Source of the DNA: Alteromonadaceae bacterium
GTDB taxonomy: Bacteria; Pseudomonadota; Gammaproteobacteria; Enterobacterales; Alteromonadaceae
DNA length: 62,516 nucleotides
Direction: 5' to 3'
NCBI GenBank assembly: GCA_013216015.1
Contig: JABSOI010000037.1
Coordinates: forward strand, 1 to 62,516
Shown: in pieces, positions 17,395 to 25,836 of the stretch
Position numbering within the stretch: the stretch's first letter is position 1
Layout: every line of letters begins with the position of its first letter
Translations under genes and position numbers: made by a program
Notes under the pieces: generated by a model
The model's database searches: none
The model's input: only the letters and a program-made list of their open reading frames with translations
What the model was told of the DNA's origin: nothing

Positions 17395-18437
17395 CGTCGG
17401 GCCCGTTTGAATTTACTGTAAATTTCAAACAGACAGCGATATGAACTGCCTTCCATTTTAGTAAAACCAAGCAGGTCACGTTGATCGTTAATATTATTAA
17501 CCGCGCCTTTAAGCACTATAGATTGCAACAACTCGTTGCTGGTGAATTTCAATGCAAGTACCCGGTCAACCGAGTGGATTGAGAATTTGTCCTGAGCATT
17601 ACACCAATTGGCCATATTGATCATAAAGTCAATCGCGCTGCGATCATCATCATCAAGAGTCAAACGGTTTTGGTCTTGCAACCATAACAGGTGATGCATT
17701 AACGACTTGACAAAGCGGGGGCGAACTAGAGTTAAAAAGCGGTTAACGCTGCCCAGGCCACCTTTAGAAAGAAACTCGGCCTTATTGACCTGCACTTCAC
17801 CTTTGACATCGCCCAATTGCAGTTTGCCGTCAAGGAAACTTCCTCCACAAGCCTTTTGTTGTAATGCTTCTGATTTTTCCGGTGACAACAATACCGTCAT
17901 AGGAAAAGGTCGGCCTTTTTGCTGGCAAACCACCATGGCGAAACCAACATTTTGTCCTTCGATCACCCATTTTTTATCAACATTCAAGCTGAGCTGACCA
18001 TCCTCAGCCGGGGTCAGGGTAGACTTCCACTGGGCCAGTGTCGAACCACCGCCATCTGTCATCATAAAGTTACCGAAATGGCCTTGCTCCAGCCATTCAT
18101 CAACCAGTTGACGTTGTTCGTCAGTGGCACACAAACCAAGCATGATAGAACCAAACAAACCGATAATTTGATGAAAATGAGGGCCAAAGCCCTCGTCTTT
18201 GATCTTGTCGGTCAACTGGTCGATAAACACTGTCTGTTCAAAACTTTCCAATGGCTGTGCCACTCGTGGCTCCTGCAATTGGGCCATCGGTGCAAATGTG
18301 TCTTCGATGATCATGTCACTGTCCATTAATCTGATCACCGCATCATTGACCAAACGCTCAACCGGCGAAGGCACTTCTGAGCTCAGGGCCAGAAATGATG
18401 TGATGCAGCGGCCAAAAATATTATGTACTTGAGTCAT
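17391..18437 (-). CDS. Acyl-CoA-dehydrogenase-like protein
   Basis: A 348-residue, shorter than usual member of the acyl-CoA dehydrogenase fold. HFGNFMMTDGGGST corresponds to the TExxxGSD flavin/substrate loop and KMEGSSYRCLFEIYSKF resembles the C-terminal YEGTSEIQR block with the catalytic Glu. In pathways where an amino acid is held on a carrier protein, members of this family oxidise prolyl-ACP to pyrrolyl-ACP; that activity is possible here but not shown. ATG at 18437 follows AGGTGATCCC, 8 bp after the PLP decarboxylase stop. Confidence 0.65.
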   Translation of the reverse strand: MTQVHNIFGRCITSFLALSSEVPSPVERLVNDAVIRLMDSDMIIEDTFAPMAQLQEPRVAQPLESFEQTVFIDQLTDKIKDEGFGPHFHQIIGLFGSIMLGLCATDEQRQLVDEWLEQGHFGNFMMTDGGGSTLAQWKSTLTPAEDGQLSLNVDKKWVIEGQNVGFAMVVCQQKGRPFPMTVLLSPEKSEALQQKACGGSFLDGKLQLGDVKGEVQVNKAEFLSKGGLGSVNRFLTLVRPRFVKSLMHHLLWLQDQNRLTLDDDDRSAIDFMINMANWCNAQDKFSIHSVDRVLALKFTSNELLQSIVLKGAVNNINDQRDLLGFTKMEGSSYRCLFEIYSKFKRARR

Positions 18438-18445
18438 GGGATCAC

Positions 18446-19576
18446 CTATTCAATAATGTAAGTAGTGGCTGCGGGCAATTGCAAAAACGGCGCTACGGTA
18501 TAGCTAGCGTTATAAGCACCACAATAGTCGAAAATGCATATATCGCCGGGTTGAGGTAAAACATGGTCTTCAGACTGCTTGCCGATGACATCGTCTTTGC
18601 TGCAAGAGCTTCCGACAAATTTACAAGCGGCTTTTTCATCACTTGGCTGCGGTTGCCACAACGTAGGGGTTCTTAGCCTGCGCAACGTATTTTCGGTTTG
18701 CGCCAGCAGGAAGTTTTGCGCAATACCGCCGTCGCAAATGGCATAGTATTCATTGTCGATTTGTTTGACATAACGAACACGTACGGCAAAATGGCCAATA
18801 CTGGCCATCAGGCCGCGTCCTGATTCATGTGCCAGCGTAATATGCTGCGGCAGTTCAGCCAGCTTTTCGCGGTATGCGTCGTAATCAAATTTGGCTTCTT
18901 GCCAGCGTTCGCTAAAACCGCCTCCTAGGTTGGCAAATGACAACGGCTGACCATAGCGTTTTTCCATTTCAGCGATGATAATCTTAACCGAATCCACGGT
19001 AGCCATTGCGCTACGTTCAAAACTGTAAGAGCCTTTAAACAAATGGAATCCCATTAATGGCAAATTTTTCTCTTTACAAATTTCTATGGCGGTACAGGCA
19101 GTATCCCAGTCCATGCCAAATTGATCCGGACGAACTTTGGGGTGGGCGTTATTAAACTGTTTCAATACTACCGGGTTCAACCGCAAGATAACCCCTGCTG
19201 GTGGACGCCTTTCGGCCAGTTCAGCAACAATCTCAAGTTGATCGATACTGTCGATGATCAACCGGGCTTTACCGGAAATTGCTGCACGAAAGAACTTCTT
19301 GTCGGCAGAAGGGTTATTGACGTAGCGAATACGATCGCCACCAACAATGGTTTGAAGTTCGCTGATTGAAGCAACCTCAAAACCATCATTCATAAAATTG
19401 GTGCTGCGTACCAGCAAATCAGTATTGCTGTTAGCTTTTACCGAAAGGATCACCTGAGTGCCCAGTGCCGCTTTTAACGCATTGAAATTCTGCTTCAGGC
19501 GGCTGATGCTGTAAAAATAACAGGGCGTAGAAATTTCTGCCGGATTTTGTTCCAGCATCTGCATGATCTGTTTCAC
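18446..19576 (-). CDS. PLP-dependent decarboxylase, Orn/DAP/Arg family 2
   Basis: A 376-residue fold-III PLP enzyme related to diaminopimelate decarboxylase. The PLP lysine lies in ILSVKANSN; other marks are NLGGGF, HESGRGL, CSKDD (substrate-binding Cys-Asp) and YCGAYNASY. The start is a GTG at 19576, 1 bp after the ligase stop, with GGAG seven bases upstream. Such decarboxylases pair with AMP ligases and carrier proteins in exosortase-A and other small-molecule loci. It would generate an amine from a basic or diamino acid, free or carrier-bound. Confidence 0.9.
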   Translation of the reverse strand: MKQIMQMLEQNPAEISTPCYFYSISRLKQNFNALKAALGTQVILSVKANSNTDLLVRSTNFMNDGFEVASISELQTIVGGDRIRYVNNPSADKKFFRAAISGKARLIIDSIDQLEIVAELAERRPPAGVILRLNPVVLKQFNNAHPKVRPDQFGMDWDTACTAIEICKEKNLPLMGFHLFKGSYSFERSAMATVDSVKIIIAEMEKRYGQPLSFANLGGGFSERWQEAKFDYDAYREKLAELPQHITLAHESGRGLMASIGHFAVRVRYVKQIDNEYYAICDGGIAQNFLLAQTENTLRRLRTPTLWQPQPSDEKAACKFVGSSCSKDDVIGKQSEDHVLPQPGDICIFDYCGAYNASYTVAPFLQLPAATTYIIE

Positions 19577-19577
19577 T

Positions 19578-21059
19578 TTAATTCTCCAGTTCTAACGAGG
19601 CCACAAGCAGTTTTTTGTCGACCTTGCTGTTGGCTGTCAGTTGCATTTGATTGATAAAGCGCACTTCACGCGGGCGATAGTCGGGATCGGTGTTGGCTTT
19701 AAGCCAGTCTTTGAAAGAGGCCTCTTTTTCTGTGGTGTAGTCGTTTAACTGCACACACAAACAGGCGATCTCATCACCGAACTTGTCTTTGGATTGGATG
19801 ATGGCAGCCAAATGTACCAGTGCGCTTTTCTCAATAATTGCCTCGCTTTCAGTTGGATAAATACAGAAACCGGCCTGCTTGATCAGCTCTTTGGTACGCC
19901 CCTTGAAGTAGAAATAACCATCTTCGTCCTGGGTAAACAAATCGCCCGTGGCCAACCAGTTATCGTCACGGTAGTTACCGGGGATCAAATTGGCACCGGC
20001 ATCGGCTTTACCGTAATAACCTTGCATCACGGTTGCGCCGCGAACAAACAATTGACCGACTTCACCAGTGTGTACTTCCTGGTAATGCTCGCCGTCTTCG
20101 CCCTGAACACTGATAAACAGCTTAGCTTCGAGGCCGGGGATAGCGATACCGACAGAGCCCCGTCTCTTGTGGATTTGATCCGGTGGCAGATATAGCGCGC
20201 GTTTACATTCAGTCAAACCGTACATGGCGTAAACGTCCAGCTGTGGTAACAAATTTGTCAGATCGTCAATAACTGTTTCACCAAGGTGACCCCCCGTGTT
20301 GGTCATTTTGCATAGATACGGCAACTTGCGTTTCAACACCCGAATCACTTTTGACAGTGAAATGGCCATCGCAGGGACTACTGGCAGCAGGGTAATTTTC
20401 TGTTCGTCGAGGGCTTTGAGCACCTTGATTGGGTGAAAGTTTTCTTCATACAAGGTGATCTGGCAATCAAACGCCAAGCTGAACAACAGTTGGTAAAGGC
20501 CGTAATCAAATGACAATGGAGAAAGGCCAAGAATATGCTCATCGCTGTCTATTTTCAGATAAGAGGCAATTGAGTTCATCGCGGTGACCACATTGATATG
20601 GGTTAACATAATCCCCTTGGGGCTACCAGTACTGCCGGAAGTATAAATCAACAAAGCCAGATCGGTGCCACATACCTGACGTGTGTTGTGTTCTCTAAAC
20701 AGTAACGGTGGTTGTGGAAACGATTCAAGTTCGGTGATGTCTTGATCTTTAATTATGGCATGAGCATGACAATCGTCGGCGATTTGTTGAATCGCGTCAA
20801 TTTCCATATCATGTTTAACCGGCACGACAACCGCACCTTTGTACCACAGCCACAACATAGTGGATATTGTTTCAGGGGTTGCGGTGGACACCACAATTAT
20901 TTTCTCACCAAAAGAAAATTGGAGGTTTTGCTCCAACCAGTCTTGGTGTGAGGTCATCGCCTCATGAGTTAAAGTTTGACCTGATGGATAGAAATGAATC
21001 TGTCCGCCCCAGCGTTGTTGTTGCAATTTTACATTTATATCGCTTAGAGAAAACAACAT
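19578..21059 (-). CDS. AMP-forming acyl/aminoacyl ligase
   Basis: A 493-residue ANL-superfamily adenylating enzyme. Core motifs: LIYTSGSTGSPKGIMLTH (P-loop, near residue 140), MYGLTECKRALYLPP, GDLFTQDEDGYFYFKGRTKE with the hinge Asp, and TANSKVDKKLL with the C-terminal catalytic Lys. No carrier domain is fused, so it likely loads the stand-alone ACP at 10366-10614. The TECKR block is shared with prolyl-ACP ligases and exosortase-A-associated ligases; substrate cannot be read by eye. Start chosen at 21059 because AAAGG lies seven bases upstream; an ATG at 21077 lacks a ribosome site. It heads the main operon. Confidence 0.92.
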   Translation of the reverse strand: MLFSLSDINVKLQQQRWGGQIHFYPSGQTLTHEAMTSHQDWLEQNLQFSFGEKIIVVSTATPETISTMLWLWYKGAVVVPVKHDMEIDAIQQIADDCHAHAIIKDQDITELESFPQPPLLFREHNTRQVCGTDLALLIYTSGSTGSPKGIMLTHINVVTAMNSIASYLKIDSDEHILGLSPLSFDYGLYQLLFSLAFDCQITLYEENFHPIKVLKALDEQKITLLPVVPAMAISLSKVIRVLKRKLPYLCKMTNTGGHLGETVIDDLTNLLPQLDVYAMYGLTECKRALYLPPDQIHKRRGSVGIAIPGLEAKLFISVQGEDGEHYQEVHTGEVGQLFVRGATVMQGYYGKADAGANLIPGNYRDDNWLATGDLFTQDEDGYFYFKGRTKELIKQAGFCIYPTESEAIIEKSALVHLAAIIQSKDKFGDEIACLCVQLNDYTTEKEASFKDWLKANTDPDYRPREVRFINQMQLTANSKVDKKLLVASLELEN

Positions 21060-21445
21060 AATTATACCTTTATCCATATTATTTCAAGAAAATTGCCGCT
21101 TGAATCACTAACGCTGACTATTTTCCTACTACTATTGGCCAGATCCCGAAAGTTACAAAAAACCAACAAAATAAATATTTAAATTTAATTCTGTTAACAA
21201 AATAACTTAATTATTTACAAATTAGTATGTTTATTTAACGCCTTTAGTGCATTTTTTTAATATTACGGTTCTTTTATTACTCAAGGTTTCATTGAATAGA
21301 ATAATCTATTGGATGATACATAGAGTTAAAAACCAGATTTATCACTGTTTTGGCAGATGGAAAGACTTAAATTGGGCAATAAATTCCCATGGTTGAATTT
21401 TCTGAGCAATCAGGGAAAATATCTTTGGATTTATGATGAAAATAA
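21060..21445. other. Promoter region of the biosynthetic operon
   Basis: An AT-rich gap of 386 bp between the SGNH hydrolase gene and the ligase gene on the same strand. No reading frame or strong hairpin was found. The drop in GC here suggests that the main promoter of the 17-kb operon lies in this stretch. Confidence 0.5.
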
Positions 21446-22279
21446 TTAGCTGATAATGTTGACCAATTGGTTAATAATAATTTTGGCTGCCAATTGATGG
21501 CCTTCAATGGACCAGTGGAGGCCGTCATCATCTAGTAGATGGCTATCATCCAGATTTGTGAAGTGTGGACGCAAATCAATCACATTTTCGGCTTGGTGGT
21601 TAACAAGAGCAGCTACTTTGGCGATATGACCATTACACCAACTCGCCATCAATGGCTTAAGAAAATCATGCTCTGCGATACGGGCAGGATCAACACCAAC
21701 CGGGGTGAGCCAAACCCAGGGGGCATCGGTTTGCTGTTGGGTAAAGTCGATCACGCTGGCGAGATTGCGTTCAACTTCTTCAATACTGGTACAGGGTTTA
21801 TAACGGCTGCCTCCTTGAATGCGGGCATCATTGGTGCCGCTAAAGCTGAAATATAAGTCCGCCTTCAATTGTGAGGCGGGGACCACCGAACCCAGTAACT
21901 GAGTGATGGTGTCGCCAGAAACAGCAAGATTAATAAACTCGATATCGTCTTCGGGTCTTACTATGGCAAAAGAACGTTCGATGATCGAAAACCAGGATTG
22001 ACTGTCGTCGGTTAAACTGTCGCCAAGCACTACAATCTTAGCTTGTGCCTTGAATGGCAAAGATTTTATTGCCTGAAAATAGTCTTTGTCATCGCATAAT
22101 GCTTTGGCGGCGTAGTTAACCCGGTTCGAGAAAGTTTCTTTCATTGTGTTGTAAAACTGCTCTCGCAAACCAAACAGCGCGGCATGTGCGGCGTTTGAAG
22201 ATCCACCGCGCAGAAACGAATATTTCTTTTGGGGGTGAAAAAATTGCACTTGTCGTTGTAATAGTTCTTTGATGCTCAT
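21446..22279 (-). CDS. SGNH/GDSL-type hydrolase
   Basis: A 277-residue esterase of the SGNH fold: block I VLGDSLTDD (Ser nucleophile), block III SGTND, and block V DDGLHWSIEGH with the catalytic Asp and His. About 85 extra N-terminal residues (with KYSFLRGGSSNAAHAALFG) precede the fold; no signal peptide is visible. It has the same strand and GC level as the biosynthetic block but is separated by 386 bp, so it may be its first gene or a separate transcript. A deacylase role on the product is plausible. Confidence 0.85.
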   Translation of the reverse strand: MSIKELLQRQVQFFHPQKKYSFLRGGSSNAAHAALFGLREQFYNTMKETFSNRVNYAAKALCDDKDYFQAIKSLPFKAQAKIVVLGDSLTDDSQSWFSIIERSFAIVRPEDDIEFINLAVSGDTITQLLGSVVPASQLKADLYFSFSGTNDARIQGGSRYKPCTSIEEVERNLASVIDFTQQQTDAPWVWLTPVGVDPARIAEHDFLKPLMASWCNGHIAKVAALVNHQAENVIDLRPHFTNLDDSHLLDDDGLHWSIEGHQLAAKIIINQLVNIIS

Positions 22280-22296
22280 TTTGTCCGTCCAGTTAT

Positions 22297-22566
22297 TAAT
22301 ACTAATTGTACTAAGTAAGTGATCACCCTCGATGGTCTAAATTGCCAACAGCTGCGTTGCCGACATGGTAGCTCTTAGGCATCCATGCCTTCGCTGCATT
22401 AGTGCATCCATGCACGTCACAGCTCTTAGGCATCCATGCCTTCGCTGCATTAGTGCATCCATGCACGTCGATGTAGGTATTTTGGTTTTGCCTGGAGCAA
22501 AAAACCTGTGCTCTTAAAAATTTATCCTCATCGATACCTGACCACTAACTTAATACAATTGGTATA
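22297..22566. mobile_element. MITE-like element, family 4 (TATACCAATTGTA ends)
   Basis: The two ends are imperfect inverted repeats of about 35 bp: the left reads TACTAATTGTACTAAGTAAG and the right, on the other strand, TACCAATTGTATTAAGTTAG, both continuing to TCGATG. The interior has no reading frame but holds two 49-bp direct repeats. Solo copies of the end motif occur at about 10290, 25114, 32787 and 54100. Exact borders are uncertain by a few bases. Confidence 0.65.
22370..22469. repeat. Two 49-bp direct repeats, 2 bp apart
   Basis: Copies at 22370-22418 and 22421-22469 appear identical. Each contains two small palindromes, GGCATCCATGCC and TGCATCCATGCA, so each could fold into paired stems. 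They lie inside the element at 22297-22566. Confidence 0.9.
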
Positions 22567-22663
22567 AACCACCCACAGAAGGGCTGTTTTTAGAGTTTTG
22601 TCATTCTTTACCAATATCAATTCCATTAAGTTTGTCTGTTATTTTAAAAAAATTAAAAACGGC

Positions 22664-23605
22664 TTATGCCAACAGCATATACAACAGCGCACTGAGCAAA
22701 ATCCAAATAGCAAAGATGTGTTTAATCTTATCGGTATTTAACTTCATGGTTAATGGTCCGGCAATTGCACCGCCAATCAGCGCACCTGAGGCAGCGAATA
22801 ATACAATTGGCCACTGCACTAGTGATGAATCAAGATAATAAGGTAATGCCGCCAATACTGTTAATGCTGAACTGCATACCGCAACGAAAATTGATGTACG
22901 AATAGAAAAGCCCATTAGCAATAATAGCAACGCAATAAGCTCACCGATGCCAATTGATAACCAGCTGGTTAACATTCCGCCGAATAATGCCAGCACGAAC
23001 ACCAGACAATGTTTTCTGAAATTCATCACTGAGATTGTTCTATTATTTAACGATTTAAAACGTGATTTTATTAGTATACTTAGCCCTAGTAACAGAGAAA
23101 ACCCACTGAACAAACTATGTATATGAAAAGGCGGTGATATAGAGAAATACTGACAAAACCATAGTCCCGAAATGCTCCCGATACTGATTACGGTGGTTAA
23201 ACGCAAGAGAGAAATTTTCTCAGTTACATAAACATCTGTGTGTTTGATATTTGACTCAGCTCTGGTTTTCAACCAGCTCAACATGCCGGATGTCATCCCG
23301 AAACATTGAATAGCAAAGCTACTGGCCAGTGCTTCTTCGCTGCTCAGACCAAGAACTAAAAATGCAGGTAAAAAAATAATTCCGCCGCCAGCACCAGTAA
23401 CATTCGCAATTAATGCAGCAAGAAGACCAAGAATAAAAAACAGGCCATAGCCTTGCAACAAGTCAATACCCGGCATTTGCCCTAATTGCTGCTGCAATAT
23501 AAACAACAATATAAGCCCGCATATCCCAAAAAACAAAGCTTGCAGCCAATGCCAGAATTGTGGCGCGTCGGCTGTATAAAAAGCATCAATACGATATAAA
23601 AACAT
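22664..23605 (-). CDS. TauE/SafE-family sulfite/organosulfonate exporter-like permease
   Basis: A 313-residue inner-membrane protein with eight or more hydrophobic helices and the family repeat signatures LLAALIANVTGAGGGIIFLPAF and FGGMLTSWLSIGIGE (each begins a half of the internally duplicated fold). The family moves sulfite, sulfoacetate or related anions. It stands alone, with the family-4 element downstream and a long repeat-rich gap upstream. Substrate is unknown; a link to the organosulfur genes at the right end of the window is possible but unsupported. Confidence 0.9.
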   Translation of the reverse strand: MFLYRIDAFYTADAPQFWHWLQALFFGICGLILLFILQQQLGQMPGIDLLQGYGLFFILGLLAALIANVTGAGGGIIFLPAFLVLGLSSEEALASSFAIQCFGMTSGMLSWLKTRAESNIKHTDVYVTEKISLLRLTTVISIGSISGLWFCQYFSISPPFHIHSLFSGFSLLLGLSILIKSRFKSLNNRTISVMNFRKHCLVFVLALFGGMLTSWLSIGIGELIALLLLLMGFSIRTSIFVAVCSSALTVLAALPYYLDSSLVQWPIVLFAASGALIGGAIAGPLTMKLNTDKIKHIFAIWILLSALLYMLLA

Positions 23606-24428
23606 CTATCCTATCCCTTAATCTCATTGAGCATACTCCACGTCCATTGGGTTGTTATAACTCAAACTTAAGTACATCCTTGCAATGAAAAATACAATTA
23701 TCAAACTCACCACAGCTAAATATATGAGTATTTATTATTAGCTGTCATATCGAACACGTTAAAAATTCACATGATGATAGCATCTTATTCACAATTTACA
23801 ATTTGCTATTTTTGAAAGATATTTCAACTAATATCAGATATTAATTAAAATCCCTCAAATACGACGACGCTTTTAAAACGATATAACCAATATATTAAAA
23901 TGGAACCGACCCAACACAGATTATCAAAATACTGGTAAACAAGACATGATAAATAAAAAAGAGATTTGTACTCCCGAAGAATAGGTTTCAGTAGTTTTTT
24001 ACAAACTGTTACATGAAAATATACATGAATAATAAGGTTCGAAGAGTTAGGCCATTCACCGTTCCTACATTGAATGCAACCAAAAATAGGCTAGGATTAA
24101 AAACGTATCGGGATCTGTATTGAATTATTATGATGAGCTACCACAAATTGATCTGTCCGATTTTTCTATTCAAAGTTCAGGATCATCAAAGGTAATTATT
24201 GATAATCGACCTGAATTTAATCAAGAAAGGAGAAGAAAAAATATATTACGACCTAACTGAAATATTAAATAGAGTCCAAGATACTTGGTAATTTTTAATG
24301 AAATAAGTGTTCTGGTTTATTGATCGATAATTAATTTTATAAAACTAATAAGAATCAATGGATAATGAGGATGAAAACTGTTTTCCTACTAACTTTTATT
24401 TTAACTTGAGGCTATAACCTATTATAAT

Positions 24429-24670
24429 GGCTATGTCCCGGTTAAGTGTTGCAGTTAAAATTTAAAAACTCAGCAAGCCCTTTGATGTCAGCTTTTGTGT
24501 AGAACATGGATTTTTCCACGCATCACTTTAAGACGCACATAAATTTGCGGTCTACTCAGACAGTCAGAATTGAGTTTGATGGATTTTTGAATTTGATATA
24601 TATTTTCTTATCTGAACTTAATTGAAAATAACAACTTCATAATTCAGCCACATTTAACCATGACATAGCC
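24429..24670. mobile_element. Family-1 element with a decayed transposase tail
   Basis: Ends are inverted repeats: GGCTATGTCCCGGTTAAGTG on the left, and on the opposite strand of the right end GGCTATGTCATGGTTAAATG. On the minus strand a stop-interrupted frame ends with the residues GLAEFLNFNCNT and its stop TAA lies inside the left terminal repeat, the layout expected for the 3' end of a transposase gene. This is therefore an internally deleted insertion sequence remnant. The parent family was not identified. Confidence 0.6.
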
Positions 24671-24679
24671 AATGTAATT

Positions 24680-25108
24680 GGCTATGTCATGGTTAAGTGT
24701 TGCTATAATAATTGTAGGATGGGTTAGCCGACGGCGTAACCCATCATTTTGTATAACGCAACTATCTGATAACACAATTAAAAGCTGATGTTTTGATGGG
24801 TTACGCCTGCGGCTAACGCCATCCTACGCGCTGAAATCTTGAGCTTCCAAATAAACATCAATAAAACAATGAATTAAGTGTGGCTATAATAGTTGTAGGA
24901 TGGGTTAGCCGACGGCGTAACCCATCATTTTGTATAACACAACTATCTGATAACACAATTAAAAGCTGATGTTTTGATGGGTTACGCCTGCGGCTAACCC
25001 ATCCTACGCGGTAAAATTTTAACGTTATAAAAGTTAAGTTGGTTTTAGCTTATAAGCAGTATAAAACAATGAATTACGGGTGCAGCCACATTTAACCATG
25101 ACATAGCC
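24680..25108. mobile_element. Family-1 MITE with duplicated interior
   Basis: Terminal inverted repeats GGCTATGTCATGGTTAAGTG and (opposite strand) GGCTATGTCATGGTTAAATG bound a 429-bp element flanked on both sides by AATGTAATT, a 9-bp target duplication. The interior carries two nearly identical tandem copies of about 180 bp (from about 24703 and 24883), each with paired palindromes GGATGGGTTAGCC...GGCGTAACCCATC and GATGGGTTACGCC...GGCTAACCCATCC. No coding capacity. Confidence 0.8.
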
Positions 25109-25194
25109 AATGTAATTGGTATAACTATCATTCACCAATATGCGTGTTAAAATAACGACAATTAAAATAAGTAAATTAATATTTCTGGAAAAAA

Positions 25195-25587
25195 ATGCAA
25201 CAATTACCTGATCATCAGCTCGTTCATATCAATACTCAACCAATTGAATTATGTAAATTATTAAAAATCGCAAATTTAGTTTCAGGCGGTGGCGAAGCTA
25301 AAGTTTTGATCAGTGAAGGTTATGTTGTACTGAATAATGAAATTGAATATCAAAAAAGAAAAAAAGTATATGACAATGACATAGTGGAATTTAACGGTGA
25401 AATCATTCAAGTTGTATTTGAAGAACAATCCGGGGACGTTATAGCTCCTGCGAAAAGTATTGATCAAAACGACCCAAAGCCCTCTAAAAAGAAAAAACAA
25501 AAGACAAAACAAAAGTCAAAGAAACAAACCGTCACTCAGCCAACTGAAATAATACCTCCAAGAGGAAGAAGACCTATTTCCTTTTAA
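25195..25587 (+). CDS. S4-domain RNA-binding protein, YbcJ-like
   Basis: A 130-residue protein. Residues 12-75 form a compact S4 domain (IELCKLLKIANLVSGGGEAK, ISEGYVVLNNE, VYDNDIVEFNGE) as in the YbcJ family, which binds structured RNA. A Lys-rich tail of about 50 residues (KKKKQKTKQKSKK), ending in PPRGRRPISF, extends well beyond usual YbcJ length and should add nonspecific RNA binding. It is a single gene; a bidirectional hairpin terminator lies 150 bp downstream. Confidence 0.88.
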   Translation: MQQLPDHQLVHINTQPIELCKLLKIANLVSGGGEAKVLISEGYVVLNNEIEYQKRKKVYDNDIVEFNGEIIQVVFEEQSGDVIAPAKSIDQNDPKPSKKKKQKTKQKSKKQTVTQPTEIIPPRGRRPISF

Positions 25588-25663
25588 TCAATAATGCCTA
25601 TGCACTTCACTCAGGTTAACCAACAGCAAAATCAATTTTCTGACTTTATAACTTTTAAATCAC

Positions 25664-25702
25664 TGATAAAAATATGTTTTGATAAGTTACGCCTGCCCCA
25701 AT
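25664..25702. repeat. Degenerate family-1 palindrome remnant
   Basis: GTTTTGATAAGTTACGCCTG followed by CCCATCCAC matches, with several changes, the right-hand palindrome of the family-1 elements. It is a decayed fragment without terminal repeats. Confidence 0.45.
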
Positions 25703-25740
25703 CCCATCCACAAAAACATTTCGACTTAAAAACCAGATAA

Positions 25741-25771
25741 AAAAAAAGCCAGACTTAAAATCTGGCTTTTT
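25741..25771. terminator. Bidirectional intrinsic terminator
   Basis: AAAAAGCCAGA - loop CTTAAAA - TCTGGCTTTTT gives a perfect 6-bp GC-containing stem (GCCAGA/TCTGGC) flanked by A and T runs on both sides. It sits between the convergent S4-domain and TonB-receptor genes and can serve both. Confidence 0.88.
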
Positions 25772-25836
25772 ACTCGTATAACTCAAGTTAAATTAGGCCC
25801 CATCAATTACTGCTGAAGCTTTTTTTCAGCTACAAA

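Larger units (their letters stand above)
22280..22663. other. Gap occupied by a MITE-like element
   Basis: Most of this 384-bp gap at the right border of the GC-richer block is the inverted-repeat element at 22297-22566. The rest is short AT-rich flanks. No gene is seen. Confidence 0.7.
23606..25194. other. Repeat-filled non-coding stretch
   Basis: About 1.6 kb without a supportable gene. The left half is very AT-rich with scattered stop-interrupted frames (for example 24024-24122, 33 codons, no recognisable product). The right half consists of two adjacent inverted-repeat elements, 24429-24670 and 24680-25108. The promoter of the S4-domain gene must lie in the last 85 bp. Confidence 0.7.

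Noticed and set aside
10366-21059. Exosortase-A (PEP-CTERM) locus
   Set aside because: Ligase, decarboxylase, ACP, hydrolase and AsnB-like genes fit, but no exosortase, PEP-CTERM protein or polysaccharide genes are present.
22370-22469. CRISPR-like direct repeats
   Set aside because: Only two copies, 49 bp long, with a 2-bp spacer and no cas genes; they are part of an inverted-repeat element.
24024-24122. Small plus-strand gene of about 33 codons in the repeat-rich gap
   Set aside because: No ribosome site, no recognisable sequence and stop-rich surroundings; not supported.
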